A stretch of 64,000 bases of DNA from Acidobacteriaceae bacterium KBS 146 (GCA_000688615.1 JHVA01000001.1:2790001-2854000); one strand, 5' to 3'; shown: positions 35,501 through 46,452, numbered from the stretch's first letter. The notes: generated by a model not told the origin, from the letters alone. Translations and numbers: made by a program.

Positions 35501-35960
35501 TCTCATTCGCATCATCTCCGGTCAGCCCCTCAACGTCACCTCCGGCGCGGATAACTCCCGCACCGGCGTCAATCTGGATCGCCCCAACCTGATTCCCGGC
35601 GCCGATCCTTACACCCACAACCACATCCAGCGCACCGGCGCCAATCTCGCTTACCTCAACAAGGCAGCCTTCACCCAGAACGCCGTTGGAACCTTCGGCA
35701 CCATCGGCCGCAACGCCTTCCGCACGCCGGCTAACTACAACGTCGACCTCGCGGTCAGCCGTATCTTCCCCATCCATGAGCGCCTCAACTTCCAGCTCCG
35801 CATGGAAGCCTTCAACGTGCTCAACCACCCCAACTTCGCTCCCACCAGCGCCTCCGGTGGCGGAGCCTACACCCTCGGCCTCAACTCCGGAACCTTCGGC
35901 AACTCCACCGGCGCGCTCGATCCCCGTATCTTCCAGCTCGCCGGCAAGTTCAACTTCTAA
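32526..35960 (+). CDS. TonB-dependent receptor, Oar-like, with carboxypeptidase-regulatory domain
   Basis: 1144-residue outer-membrane receptor. Signal peptide about 1-31 (ending AWAQ), carboxypeptidase-regulatory-like domain about 35-115 (TASVQGTVTDPTGATVADATV), plug domain about 120-260, then the large barrel. The C-terminus ends FQLAGKFNF, an aromatic barrel-assembly signal. Size and order match the Oar-type receptors that are expanded in Acidobacteria. Codon use is strongly GC3-biased, so the opposite strand stays open for over 1100 codons; this is a shadow and not a gene. A sigma70-like promoter precedes it and a strong terminator follows. The ligand is unknown. Confidence 0.92.
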   Translation: MCKKRLSGPSNLLLCLLLLPLVMLPKAWAQAAGTASVQGTVTDPTGATVADATVTLKQTSTGVTRVSQTDSRGVYAMPNVPVGPYSLSVTAQGFQTFNQTGVLEVGNSISIDPHLQVGSASEHIDVEASGVALETETSTFKQVIDQARITEMPLNGRQATQLVLVSGGAVTAPGNDMVGSKNYASSTVIAVAGSQGNYNNYVLDGGYHTDNFTNVNLPYPFPDALHEFSVESNSLPARNGVHPGSLVNAVTNSGTNQWHGTVFDFVRNNVINATNFFSTSKDTVKRNQFGGTLGGKIISDKLFFFGGYQGTREHKTSSATNYCVPTPAMLNGDFSGMPTSGNCAQTSTPATFKDPLTGVANPSKKISTSEFSPAALNLVKMLPLSQANSVGFVSVALPGNNTEDQYIGRIDYTWSQRHSLFGRYYLTNYYAPNYYSPTNILLTTTAGNNERVQSFTLGDTFIISPKIVNTFHGTYSRRRNNRGPTSGGINANTLGVNIFTYTPVDLRIQMTGGFNTGCGTCAPGYFNVNTEDFADDIDWLIGKHQIAFGGEFIRTGDNTRTGYLFNGSYTFGGNGSASGETLADFLTGQMSSFGQSRTQDTTYRQNVFGLYAQDTWHITPTLTINYGLRWEPNFYQTDKFGRGATFDRAAFDAGQHSAKFPNAPAGAFYYGDSGVPKSFTSNRLGNISPRVGLTLDPFGTGKTVFRAGGAMMYDTPPLYMSQRVASNPPFVNEIDLQGPNIPFDQPWRNYPGGDPFPGVFPPDATATFPTNTLWVLLQRNMQTPVIYQWTASVQQDFGRGWMFSLNYLGSQQAHQWLGSGINAAIYIPGTWSGTGSCQGMPQISVPITPSTPDGLYPAKRGDACSSTSNPNARTPLTLASNTQGQGYSPTMTLITDNGTSSYNGMIAAIQHRMSSNFSFLANYTWSKCSDVSDTTGDIAAPQYQHTNNMRLDRGPCGFDVHHIFNTTLIATSHFSSLHGVGGALANNWEVAPLIRIISGQPLNVTSGADNSRTGVNLDRPNLIPGADPYTHNHIQRTGANLAYLNKAAFTQNAVGTFGTIGRNAFRTPANYNVDLAVSRIFPIHERLNFQLRMEAFNVLNHPNFAPTSASGGGAYTLGLNSGTFGNSTGALDPRIFQLAGKFNF

Positions 35961-35979
35961 CCCAGGCACCACAAACCGA

Positions 35980-36015
35980 CGAGAGCCGTCCCAGTTCGGG
36001 ACGGCTCTCGTTTTT
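35980..36015 (+). terminator. rho-independent terminator after TonB receptor gene
   Basis: 13-bp GC-rich stem (35980-35992 with 35998-36010, core GAGAGCCGTCCC) around AGTTC, immediately followed by TTTTT. It lies 20 bases after the stop codon. Confidence 0.93.
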
Positions 36016-36065
36016 GCTACTCTGATGAAACTTCTCCGAAGGAGCAGAACGTCAAACTAAACACT

Positions 36066-36416
36066 ATGACAGCCGCGCAGTTACAGGAACACCTTCATTC
36101 TCTCGAGGAACGTTTGCTTCACCCGGATCGTGCGACGGACCGCAATGAGCTGGCCTCGCTGCTGGCTCCCGACTTTAAGGAGTTCTGCACCTCCGGCCGC
36201 ATCTTCAATCTCAACCAGCTCGCCCACGCCCTGATGACAACCTCACCCCGACCCGCCACCATGAGCCACTTCTATGTAAACCCGCTGGGCGAAGACGCAG
36301 CGCTAGCCACCTATCACATCGTCACTGCCAACTCGACCTCGCATCACTCATCCATCTGGGTAAAGCGCAACGGCAAGTGGCAGATGCTGTTCCATCAGGG
36401 AACGATCGCCGCCTGA
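36066..36416 (+). CDS. DUF4440/SnoaL-like small protein
   Basis: 116-residue cytoplasmic protein of the NTF2/cystatin-like fold. The start LQEHLHSLEERLLHPDRATDRNELASLLAPDFKEFCTSGRIF and the ends ALATYHIVTANSTSHHSSIWVKRNGKWQMLFHQGT match the DUF4440 pattern of alternating strands. Members of this fold include isomerases and hydrolases, but many have no known activity. The ATG lies a few bases after GAAGGAGCAG sequences upstream. No neighbour suggests a role. Confidence 0.75.
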   Translation: MTAAQLQEHLHSLEERLLHPDRATDRNELASLLAPDFKEFCTSGRIFNLNQLAHALMTTSPRPATMSHFYVNPLGEDAALATYHIVTANSTSHHSSIWVKRNGKWQMLFHQGTIAA

Positions 36417-36420
36417 AACC

Positions 36421-36555
36421 TTAAGAGGGCTCCCTCCCCTGGTCCTCCCACTCCCGTTCGCGGTACGGCCGATCGTTCTTGCCTTTGAATCTCTCCTCTT
36501 CCTGCCACTTCCGGCGCTGCTCCTGCTCTTCGCGTTCCTCACGTCCATCGCTCAT
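36421..36555 (-). CDS. small highly charged protein, hypothetical
   Basis: 44-residue ORF that is almost entirely Glu, Arg, Lys, Gln and Trp (starts MSDGREEREEQEQRRKWQEEE). AAGG lies nine bases upstream of the ATG at 36555. The amino-acid composition is consistent with a small helical protein, but arginine- and glutamate-rich readings can also arise by chance in this GC-rich DNA. No family is recognised. Confidence 0.35.
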   Translation of the reverse strand: MSDGREEREEQEQRRKWQEEERFKGKNDRPYREREWEDQGREPS

Positions 36556-36580
36556 CCGGTTCATCCTTTTCTAAAATCCT

Positions 36581-36964
36581 CTAACGCAAAGTAACCCTCA
36601 GGACGCCGCCATCTCTCTGGGAGAAACTGACCTCGCGATCACTCATCGTCGTCGCCCCTGCCGATCCCAGAGGAACCAGCGTCGCCTGGTCATGATCGCT
36701 CCAGCAGACCATAGCACGCATACACGTTAGCAACTGGGGAACCCCCGGCGTCTTGTTCCAGTGCTGCACCATCCTGTACGGCAGCTCGTCTCCCGGCCTT
36801 TCCAGCAGCACATCGTTCGAGTAGTTGATATAGACCCGAACGCCCTCTTGCCGGGCTCCATCGCGATATACCTTCGCCAGCGGATCGCGCAAAAATAGCC
36901 GCTGCCGGTAAACCGCGACCAGCACAATCAACACTATCCCCGACAGTACAAGGAATCGCTTCAT
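36581..36964 (-). CDS. hypothetical protein with N-terminal TM segment
   Basis: 127 residues. MKRFLVLSGIVLIVLVAVYRQRLFL gives one membrane anchor or uncleaved signal, followed by a soluble domain of about 100 residues with two Cys (CMRAMVC) and beta-rich character. The start at 36964 follows GGGGAGTGAGG. The frame extends to 37060 without a ribosome site. The DUF6454-type gene ends 52 bases upstream on the same strand, so they may share a transcript. No function is assigned. Confidence 0.55.
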   Translation of the reverse strand: MKRFLVLSGIVLIVLVAVYRQRLFLRDPLAKVYRDGARQEGVRVYINYSNDVLLERPGDELPYRMVQHWNKTPGVPQLLTCMRAMVCWSDHDQATLVPLGSAGATTMSDREVSFSQRDGGVLRVTLR

Positions 36965-37016
36965 CCTCACTCCCCTCTCGCCCGGACACTCAAACCGTCT
37001 GAGGGCCATCCTCTCG

Positions 37017-37817
37017 TTATGGTTTCTCAAGCACGAAGTGAAACAGGCGACTCGGTCCATCCTCCGGCACCAGAAAGAGATCGCTGCCCTTCAGCGCCAT
37101 CGCCTCTCCCGTCAAGGGCCTGCCCCGGTCGGTCTCTCCGGCAGGCAAACTTCGCAGCAGCTTCATGGATGGCCATGCATACCAGTCCACAGCTCCACTC
37201 GTCTGGGTCAGGTTTCCCGATGCCACAAGCTTGCCGTTCACGTATTTGATGTCCTGGTACTGATTCTGGGAGGGGTTATCGACAACGCGAAGCTGTTTTC
37301 CCTGTCGGTCAAAGATATAGAACTGCCGGCTTCCCCAGTTCCCTGCAATCAGCGCATCGGGAGTCACCGCGATGCAGCCGATGTGGTCGCCAACGACAAT
37401 CTTTCGTTTTACTTGGAGAGTCCGCTTATCCAGCTCTAAAAGAACAGCGGAGCTGTGAGGCTTGTATTCGGCAACGGGGACCCAGATCGAGCCGCCATCG
37501 ATGGAAAAACCGCCTGGATGAAAACGTACGCCGTCGGTTAAGTCCACCTGCTGCTCAAACTTCCCTGTCGCACGGCTGAACTGATGCAGGTAGCCCTTAT
37601 GGTTCGCAGTATCTACGGAAGTGATCCAGATGTGCCGATCATCGAGATCGACCCCCTGCACATGGTAAAGAGTGCCTTCCAACTGCTGGATCTCGCGCAG
37701 CTGTGCGCCTTCAATATGATTCGATACCTCTGCCGTTGACGTCTTCGGCTGCTGTGCCATTAGCAGTGGCGTCACACACACACCAGCCACAACCAGCGCG
37801 AGATCTCGTAATCTCAT
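37017..37817 (-). CDS. exported beta-propeller-like protein (DUF6454 type)
   Basis: 266 residues with signal peptide (about 1-21, LALVVAGVCVTPLLMAQQ). The mature part is a repeated beta-structure: YHVQGVDLDDRHIWITSV, HPGGFSIDGGSIWVPVAEY, HIGCIAVTPDALIAGNWGSRQFYIFDRQG, GETDRGRPLTGEAMALKGSDLFLVPEDGPSRLF. From memory this matches DUF6454 proteins of actinobacteria and others; the name is tentative. No catalytic motif is evident. It should be periplasmic or extracellular. Confidence 0.65.
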   Translation of the reverse strand: MRLRDLALVVAGVCVTPLLMAQQPKTSTAEVSNHIEGAQLREIQQLEGTLYHVQGVDLDDRHIWITSVDTANHKGYLHQFSRATGKFEQQVDLTDGVRFHPGGFSIDGGSIWVPVAEYKPHSSAVLLELDKRTLQVKRKIVVGDHIGCIAVTPDALIAGNWGSRQFYIFDRQGKQLRVVDNPSQNQYQDIKYVNGKLVASGNLTQTSGAVDWYAWPSMKLLRSLPAGETDRGRPLTGEAMALKGSDLFLVPEDGPSRLFHFVLEKP

Positions 37818-37840
37818 CCATCACTCCGGGCCCAGCGGGC

Positions 37841-39514
37841 CTACTTCTTCTCTTCGTGATACTCCTGCTCCGTATTGATGCCCCACAGAGCTGCCTTGTC
37901 GACTCTTCCGGCAACCAGTCCATCCACTACTCCCATCGCCGTCAGCATGCTGTGGTCCTGGTTGTTGTACTTGTGCATCCCGTTTCTGCCCACAAGAAAC
38001 AGATTCTCGAACGAATCCGTAAAGCTGCGCAGCTCGTCGAATCGATCGTAGGTCCCGAAGTACGCCGGGTAAGTCTTCGGCACGCGAACCACATGGCCGT
38101 CGCTCACATCTTCAGCGCGCAGAATCCCGATCTTCGCCACCTCGGCAGTTGCAAACTGCTTCAGATCCTCATCCGCCATCTTCCACAAGGGATCGGTGTC
38201 GTAGCAAAAATATTCAAGGCCAATCCAGACCTTCGACGGGTCGGCGACAAGATAAGGGCTCCAGTTGTTGAAGATTTGTAACCGTCCCAGGAGCACATCC
38301 GGCTCCTGAACGTAAATCCATGTATCCTTCAGCAACCCGCCGTCCGGTTCCTTCACCTTCAGTCGATCCGCCAACAGGCCCACCGTCACAAAATCTCGGT
38401 ATTGCAGGCCTTCGCTGACCTCGGTGACATTTTCCGGAACCGGCACATCCATCGCACGAATCAGCTCGCGCATCGGCATCGTCGAAAGGAAGTAATCTCC
38501 CGCGAAGGTCTTCCGTTCCCCCGCTTCGTTCACGGCGTCGACGGAGATAACTTTCTTACCTTCGCAATGGACGCGATCCACCCTCCAGCCCATGTGAATC
38601 TCGCCACCGCCCTGACGCACGAGATCCGCCACATGTTCCCACAACTGCCCCGGCCCGAACTTCGGATACATAAACCGCTCAATCAGGCTGGTATCGGTCT
38701 TCTTTTGCTGCAGGTCTCCCGGCTGTCGTTGGAAGGTCTTCTTGACGAAGTGTTTTACTGCCGTAGTAAGGCTCAGCCCCTTGATCCGCTGCGCTCCCCA
38801 CTCGGCGGAGATCTGGTCGCACGGCGTGCCCCAGACCTTCTCGGTGTAGCTCTTGAAGAACGTAAGGTACAACTCCCGGCCAAATCGATTGATCAGAAAA
38901 TCTTCGAGGCTCTTCTCCGGGTTGATCTGCGTCACCCGTGATTTCAGATAACTCATCCCGACCTTGATCGTACGCACCACACCAAGATTTCCCAGTGTTG
39001 TCGCAGTCAGGGTGATTGGATAATCGAAAAACTTCCTCAGGTAATAGATACGGCTCCTGCGAGGCCGGATCAGCATCACCAGGTCCTTATCCGCGGGCTC
39101 GTGCGTGACTACCGTCTCGGTGTGGCCATGCTGCTCCCGATGCTCTTCGCCAACAGCGTCGGTCTCTTCCGTCTCCGTATCGATCTCCAGCGGCCCCATA
39201 CCCCGTAGCGGAGGATGATCGGGTGCATCCGCCGGGACCTTCACGACCCGCTCCCTGCCCTGATACTGAATGACAGCTTCCGAATCCTCCGGCGGCATCA
39301 GGTCGATCCACCACCGCATGACACGGTCGCTCTTGGAAAAGAACCGATGGCCACCGATATCCATCCGATTGCCCTTGTAGCGGATGGTCCGTGAGATTCC
39401 GCCGATCTCCTGACTGCCTTCCAGAACGATTGGCTTAATTCCCGTGCGCCGAAGGAGCTCTAGTGCAGCCGTAAGTCCCGCCGGGCCGGCTCCGATGATG
39501 ACAGCTTGCTGCAT
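37841..39514 (-). CDS. FAD-dependent oxidoreductase, amine oxidase/UGM-like
   Basis: 557-residue flavoprotein. The dinucleotide fold is [17 protein letters not shown] at the N-terminus, followed by FAD-contact [20 protein letters not shown] and [18 protein letters not shown] region of about 65 residues (about 79-143), acidic and His-rich ([22 protein letters not shown]), is inserted before [16 protein letters not shown]. The C-terminus has the family's NMNHYN-like [14 protein letters not shown]. Homologues sit in glycan and lipid-linked sugar clusters, and this one is divergent from an epimerase gene. It may modify a sugar or lipid carrier; the substrate is unknown. Confidence 0.78.
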   Translation of the reverse strand: MQQAVIIGAGPAGLTAALELLRRTGIKPIVLEGSQEIGGISRTIRYKGNRMDIGGHRFFSKSDRVMRWWIDLMPPEDSEAVIQYQGRERVVKVPADAPDHPPLRGMGPLEIDTETEETDAVGEEHREQHGHTETVVTHEPADKDLVMLIRPRRSRIYYLRKFFDYPITLTATTLGNLGVVRTIKVGMSYLKSRVTQINPEKSLEDFLINRFGRELYLTFFKSYTEKVWGTPCDQISAEWGAQRIKGLSLTTAVKHFVKKTFQRQPGDLQQKKTDTSLIERFMYPKFGPGQLWEHVADLVRQGGGEIHMGWRVDRVHCEGKKVISVDAVNEAGERKTFAGDYFLSTMPMRELIRAMDVPVPENVTEVSEGLQYRDFVTVGLLADRLKVKEPDGGLLKDTWIYVQEPDVLLGRLQIFNNWSPYLVADPSKVWIGLEYFCYDTDPLWKMADEDLKQFATAEVAKIGILRAEDVSDGHVVRVPKTYPAYFGTYDRFDELRSFTDSFENLFLVGRNGMHKYNNQDHSMLTAMGVVDGLVAGRVDKAALWGINTEQEYHEEKK

Positions 39515-39694
39515 TCAGGTTCTTTACACACCCCGACAGACTAATTCGACCAGTATAGCGAACCAGTCTGCTCCATAAAATTGCTCCGCATCTCGTCGAA
39601 GCTTGAAATAGAGCTATGTCGAATCAAGCGTTGCCCTAAGATAGAAACAGGAGACGGCACGGGCAAACAGCTCGGCGATCGCTCCTCAAGCGCT

Positions 39695-40738
39695 ATGTCT
39701 CACTATCTCGTCACAGGAGCCTCCGGCTTCTTCGGTGGAGTTCTCAAGCGGCGTCTCCTGCGTGAAGGCCATACCGTCGTCAACATCGATCTCGAACACG
39801 ATGAGGACACCCTGCCCGGCCTGACCAGTATTCAGGGCGACCTTCGCGACGCCACGCTCATCAAGCGCGTCTTTGCCGAACATCGCTTCGACGCCGTGTT
39901 TCACGTTGCCGCCCAGCTCGCTCATGGCATGAAGATGGACGAGCACCTCCTCTGGACCTCCAATGTCGATGCGACAAAGCTTCTCGCCGAAACTGCACGG
40001 GATGCAGGCGTCAGACCCTTCGTCTTCGTCTCCACCAACTGTCTTTGGGCCTCGAACCTTGGCCACCCTGTCCACGAAGAACGCGATGTGCCCGCGCCGG
40101 TCGAACTCTACGGAAAATCGAAGCTTGCTGCCGAACGTCTGCTGGAAGACTTCACCCAGGATCTGGATATCGTCACCCTTCGTTGCCCGACCATCATGGA
40201 TGCGGGACGACTGGGTCTCCTCGCCATCCTCTACGAGTTCATCGACGATCACAAAACCGTCTGGGTCGTCGGCGATGGCGGCAATCGGTATCAGTTCATC
40301 TATGCAGAAGATCTCGCCACAGCCTGCATCCTCGCCGCAAAACACGGCAAGTCCGACCTCTTCCACATCGGTTCCGACAACGTGAAGCCGATGCGCGAGG
40401 TCTACGAGGCCGTCATCCGCGCCTCTTCCAGCCGGTCTAAAGTTCGTTCGTTACCTAAGGCTCCCACCATCACAGCCATGATGGCCGCCCATAAGCTCCG
40501 CATCTCTCCTCTCGGGCCCTATCACTATAAGATGATCGCCGAGAGTTTTGTCTTCGACACCACCCGCATTAAGGAACGGCTCGGCTGGAACCCCACCCTC
40601 ACCAACGAAGAGATGCTGCTGAAGTCGTACGAATACTACGCGAAGAATCGTGACGAGATCAGCTCGCGAACAAATGTTTCCACGCATCGCAAGCCCGCAT
40701 CCATGGGAGTCATTCGCCTCCTCAAATGGATCTCCTGA
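39695..40738 (+). CDS. NAD-dependent epimerase/dehydratase (SDR)
   Basis: 347-residue extended SDR for nucleotide-sugar chemistry or a related NAD(P)-dependent step. VTGASGFFGG is the Rossmann motif and YGKSK the YxxxK catalytic pair, with STNCLWASN as the Ser/Thr region. The frame begins at 39581, but the ATG at 39695 starts the Rossmann strand (MSHYLVTGASG). It is divergent from the FAD oxidoreductase gene and precedes a polytopic glycosyltransferase by about 210 bases, so a shared glycan pathway is plausible. Substrate is unknown. Confidence 0.85.
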   Translation: MSHYLVTGASGFFGGVLKRRLLREGHTVVNIDLEHDEDTLPGLTSIQGDLRDATLIKRVFAEHRFDAVFHVAAQLAHGMKMDEHLLWTSNVDATKLLAETARDAGVRPFVFVSTNCLWASNLGHPVHEERDVPAPVELYGKSKLAAERLLEDFTQDLDIVTLRCPTIMDAGRLGLLAILYEFIDDHKTVWVVGDGGNRYQFIYAEDLATACILAAKHGKSDLFHIGSDNVKPMREVYEAVIRASSSRSKVRSLPKAPTITAMMAAHKLRISPLGPYHYKMIAESFVFDTTRIKERLGWNPTLTNEEMLLKSYEYYAKNRDEISSRTNVSTHRKPASMGVIRLLKWIS

Positions 40739-40814
40739 GGAAAAGTGCCCTTCGTGAGAAAGGATCTTTTCCATCCTTGCGATGAAATCGACGAAACGTC
40801 TTTAGATTCATGAG

Positions 40815-40964
40815 TTGGAACGAGAAATTCTTCGTCGCGTTCTGTCGCGAATCGGCCAGGACCCAAGGCAACTCGAATTTGATTCCGGCATCCAACCCAC
40901 AAACGGAACGCCGCACGTCGATCTCTCCCCGTCGATGGAGTTTGTTGCTTGGATTTACTCGTAG
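40815..40964 (+). CDS. possible small protein before glycosyltransferase gene
   Basis: 49-codon frame beginning at TTG 40815 (first residues M-EREILRRVLSRIGQDPRQL) and ending at TAG 40962-40964, overlapping the next gene's start by 16 bases. Its composition is protein-like, in contrast to the other frames here. It has no ATG and no convincing ribosome site, so it could be chance or a remnant. Confidence 0.25.
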   Translation: MEREILRRVLSRIGQDPRQLEFDSGIQPTNGTPHVDLSPSMEFVAWIYS

Positions 40965-42745
40965 TTTCTGTACCGTCGACAAGGCCGCCTTCGGCCCTGT
41001 CTGCCCTATATCCTATAGCGCACGCGATTGAAGACTTCTTTGAGCGTCACCCCGGAACCGTCTTCGTCCTCTTCTCGCTCATCTATCTCGCAATCGTCGC
41101 TGTCCTGTCGCATACCAAGCTCCTATGGCTGGATGAACTCATCACGCTGCACATCGCGCAACTCGGTAGCGCATCGTCCATTTGGCACGCACTCTCGCAG
41201 GCCGCCGACCCCAATCCTCCGCTGACGCACCTTGCGGTTCTTGCCTCGCTCCGTCTCTTCGGCATGCACGAGTTTGCTCTGCGTCTCCCCGCCATCCTCG
41301 GCTACTGGATCGGTCTGGTCTCTCTCTTCCTCTTTCTCAAAAGGCGCTTGCCTTCGATCTGGGCTCTCGCCGGAACCATTCTTTCCATGGCAAACGCCGC
41401 CTTCGACTACAGCTACGAATCGCGGTCCTACGCTATCTTCTACGGTCTCGCGATGCTGGCCCTTCTCTGCTGGAGCCGAGCCGTCGATCCCGCAGCCTCC
41501 TCCGCTCGCAGAAGCCTCTCGTTGTGCGGAATGGTCCTCGCTCTCGCAGCCGGTATCTCAACCAACTACTTTGCTGTTCTCGCCTTGCTGCCCATCGCCG
41601 GAGGCGAGCTCGTTCGTCCCCTCTCGTCGCATCGCAGGACGCACGCGCCCCTTTCGTTCCGTCCATTTAATCTTCGTATCTGGATCGCGCTGGCCCTCGC
41701 CGTGACTCCATTGTTCTTCTTCCGCTCGCTGATCCAGACCTCGATCGCTCACTTCGCTCCTCACGCGTGGAACAAGGTCTCCATCGACCAGGTCTTCGAC
41801 TCCTATACCGGCATGGTCGAGGTCATCCTCTTTCCGGTCGTCGCTCTGCTCGTCTTAGCCGCAGCCGTCTACTTTCTGGCGCGCATGTGTCCCCACTGCA
41901 GAGCCGGTTTGCGACCTGCGTGGCTCAGCAGACTTGCAGACCGCCATGCGAACATTCACGGCTTCGCATTTCCCGAGCATGAAATAACCGCCGTATTCCT
42001 TCTTATGCTCTACCCATTCCTCGGCTATCTCGTCGCCTCTCTTCATGGAGGTATGCTCTCTCCACGCTTCGTCATTCCCGTCTGTCTCGGCTTCGCCATC
42101 GCTGGCACCACTGCAGCGCATCATGTCTTCGGACGCCTTCCCTCTGCCGGCGTCATTGCAGTGCTTCTCTGCTCCGCGATCTTCCTTGGCCGCGCCTGTG
42201 CCGTCAGAGACACTTACGACAAACAGAAGCAGTGTTTCTATCAGGTTCTTCGGCATCTACCCCCAACCTCAAACCAGCCCATCGCCGTGCCTGATCCGCT
42301 CATGGCTCTCACCCTTGTTCACTATGCTCCGCGGTCGATCGCCTCGCGTATCGTCTTTCCCGTGGACTTCCCCGCCATCCGGCTCTTTCGTGGCGAGGAC
42401 TCCCCGGAAGAAAACCTTTGGGCTGCACGCGGCCTCTATGATCTCTCCATCGTTCCGCTTGCTGACTTCCAACACAACGCTGCGGACTACCTGATTCTCG
42501 CCAGCGACGGAAACTGGCTCGTGCGCGATCTCAGGAACCATAGCTATCCCGTCAATCGCCTTCCCGCAAACTTTCCGCACGAGGCCATCAAGGGGTTCAC
42601 GCCTCTCGATCACGGCGACCCCGCATTCTTCCTCGGCTCGGGCGACCGCTCCGACCGCACGCATCGCCGTCCCGCACCTGTGCCTTTCAACGCACAAGCC
42701 AACCTGCCCGAGGCTCCGTCTCTCAATGCAAACGGCCAGCTCTGA
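40949..42745 (+). CDS. polytopic glycosyltransferase-like membrane protein (GT39/ArnT type)
   Basis: 598 residues with about ten membrane segments. First TM FVLFSLIYLAIVAVLSH is followed by LLWLDELITLHIAQ, the acidic DE loop used by lipid-linked sugar transferases of the GT39/ArnT type, then more TMs up to about residue 430 and a soluble C-terminal part. The start is TTG at 40949, with GGAG nine bases upstream; no ATG lies closer. It follows the epimerase and FAD oxidoreductase genes, so it probably transfers the resulting sugar in the envelope. Substrate and acceptor are unknown. Confidence 0.78.
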   Translation: MDLLVVSVPSTRPPSALSALYPIAHAIEDFFERHPGTVFVLFSLIYLAIVAVLSHTKLLWLDELITLHIAQLGSASSIWHALSQAADPNPPLTHLAVLASLRLFGMHEFALRLPAILGYWIGLVSLFLFLKRRLPSIWALAGTILSMANAAFDYSYESRSYAIFYGLAMLALLCWSRAVDPAASSARRSLSLCGMVLALAAGISTNYFAVLALLPIAGGELVRPLSSHRRTHAPLSFRPFNLRIWIALALAVTPLFFFRSLIQTSIAHFAPHAWNKVSIDQVFDSYTGMVEVILFPVVALLVLAAAVYFLARMCPHCRAGLRPAWLSRLADRHANIHGFAFPEHEITAVFLLMLYPFLGYLVASLHGGMLSPRFVIPVCLGFAIAGTTAAHHVFGRLPSAGVIAVLLCSAIFLGRACAVRDTYDKQKQCFYQVLRHLPPTSNQPIAVPDPLMALTLVHYAPRSIASRIVFPVDFPAIRLFRGEDSPEENLWAARGLYDLSIVPLADFQHNAADYLILASDGNWLVRDLRNHSYPVNRLPANFPHEAIKGFTPLDHGDPAFFLGSGDRSDRTHRRPAPVPFNAQANLPEAPSLNANGQL

Positions 42746-42786
42746 CAACGAAATCTTTTTCAAGAAACCGTGAAGGCAGCACACGC

Positions 42787-42820
42787 AAAAAAATGCCAGG
42801 CGTTGTTTGACGCCTGGCAT
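42787..42820 (-). terminator. rho-independent terminator of clpB
   Basis: 11-bp stem (42793-42803 with 42810-42820, core ATGCCAGGCG) around TGTTTG, followed on the minus strand by a run of seven T (complement of 42787-42793). It lies 21 bases past the clpB stop. It can also stop the convergent glycosyltransferase transcript, though that side lacks a T-run. Confidence 0.85.
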
Positions 42821-42840
42821 CTCTTAACACTCGGTGAATC

Positions 42841-45492
<2,652 letters not shown>

Positions 45493-45696
45493 TCAACTCT
45501 CCTCACCAAATCAACATGGAGACCCCGTCTCCAGAATCCTATCCCTCTTCCACCAAGCCGACCACCCGCATCACAACTTATTCAGGCTCATTTCAAAGTG
45601 CTCTCGGAAATGTGTCGTTCCGACCCCAGCGCGACTGGACGAATCCGTCTCTCACCCCGTCCCGGCACCATGCCCGACAGATCGCCCATACACAAA

Positions 45697-45722
45697 GGCG
45701 GGAGACTCGTTCGCCTCCCGCC
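45697..45722 (-). terminator. stem-loop after hsp20
   Basis: 8-bp stem (45697-45704 with 45715-45722, GGCGGGAG / CTCCCGCC), 24 bases past the hsp20 stop codon, followed on the minus strand by TTTGTGTAT. The short T-run makes this a moderate call. Confidence 0.5.
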
Positions 45723-45745
45723 GTACGTCCCGTCTAGGAGAGACC

Positions 45746-46258
45746 TTATGCAGCGTTCGCCTCTACCTGCTTCGGCGTCGCGCCAGTCGTCGGTGCAGAA
45801 CCTACCTCGATCTTTACCTGCTTTGGCTTTGCCTCTGCCTTCTTGTTCAACGTGATGCTGAGAACCCCGGCATCGTAGCTCGCCGTCACGGATTCGGTAT
45901 TCACCGTCTGCGGAACCGTAAAGCTGCGCACGAAGCTTCCATACCTGCGCTCGATGCGGTGGAAGTTCTCCTCTTTCTCTTCTGACTCGAATTTCCTCTC
46001 GCCCTTTACCGTGAGGGTCTGGTTCTCCAGCCGAACATCAAGATCCTCCTGTTTAATGCCCGGGACTTCAATCTTCACCACGACCTTTTGAGTGTCCTCG
46101 TAAATATCGACTGCAGGAACAAACCCACCAGCCGTAAGGGACTCACTAGGACCATTCGCCGGAACTGCGAAGTCCTGAAAGATCGAATTCAGCCTGTTCT
46201 GCAACAGAGCCACATCACTCAAGGAACTGCGGAACGGGGAAAAACGCGTGATCGTCAT
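45746..46258 (-). CDS. Hsp20/alpha-crystallin small heat-shock protein
   Basis: 170-residue holdase that binds unfolding proteins for later refolding by ClpB/DnaK. The alpha-crystallin domain runs about 45-145 (PAVDIYEDTQKVVVKIEVPGI, then the L-x-x-x-GVLSITL-type VTASYDAGVLSITLNKKAE). The hydrophobic N-terminus includes TRFSPFRSSLSDVALLQNRLNSIFQDF. GGAGG lies ten bases before the ATG inside a predicted hairpin. It sits directly upstream of clpB in the same direction, a natural partner. The tail is Ala/Thr-rich and lacks a canonical I-x-I/V motif. Confidence 0.93.
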   Translation of the reverse strand: MTITRFSPFRSSLSDVALLQNRLNSIFQDFAVPANGPSESLTAGGFVPAVDIYEDTQKVVVKIEVPGIKQEDLDVRLENQTLTVKGERKFESEEKEENFHRIERRYGSFVRSFTVPQTVNTESVTASYDAGVLSITLNKKAEAKPKQVKIEVGSAPTTGATPKQVEANAA

Positions 46259-46263
46259 ATCAG

Positions 46264-46307
46264 AAATCCTCCAGTAGAAACCAGGAATTGTCGCCAGCTA
46301 TGCTGGC
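46264..46307 (-). promoter_or_regulatory. candidate RNA thermometer in hsp20 leader
   Basis: In the hsp20 leader (minus strand) AATTCCT (46289-46283) can pair with AGGATTT (46270-46264), burying the Shine-Dalgarno GGAGGA behind a 12-base loop with one U-U mismatch. Just upstream a perfect 6-bp hairpin GCCAGC/GCTGGC (46293-46307) forms a second stem. Two weak hairpins with the ribosome site in the last one is the layout of ROSE-like heat-shock thermometers. Not tested. Confidence 0.45.
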
Positions 46308-46452
46308 CAGCTACTTATATGACGCATATCTTATTAAATGGTTGCAAATAATATGATGATATTCAACTCATATTTTTATGCGGGAAAAGTCTGCACTAAA
46401 ATATTTACCCCAAATCCCACGCACTCATACTCAAATATCTGAAAATAAAAGA

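Noticed and set aside
32559..35972. 1137-codon open frame antisense to the TonB receptor
   Set aside because: It is open only because the receptor's codons are strongly GC3-biased. Its translation is a low-complexity run of Gly, Val, Glu and Asp with no domain, and the receptor on the plus strand has a full domain structure.
45493..45745. CIRCE or other classical heat-shock operator upstream of clpB or hsp20
   Set aside because: No TTAGCACTC-N9-GAGTGCTAA dyad is present in these gaps or in 46259-46452.
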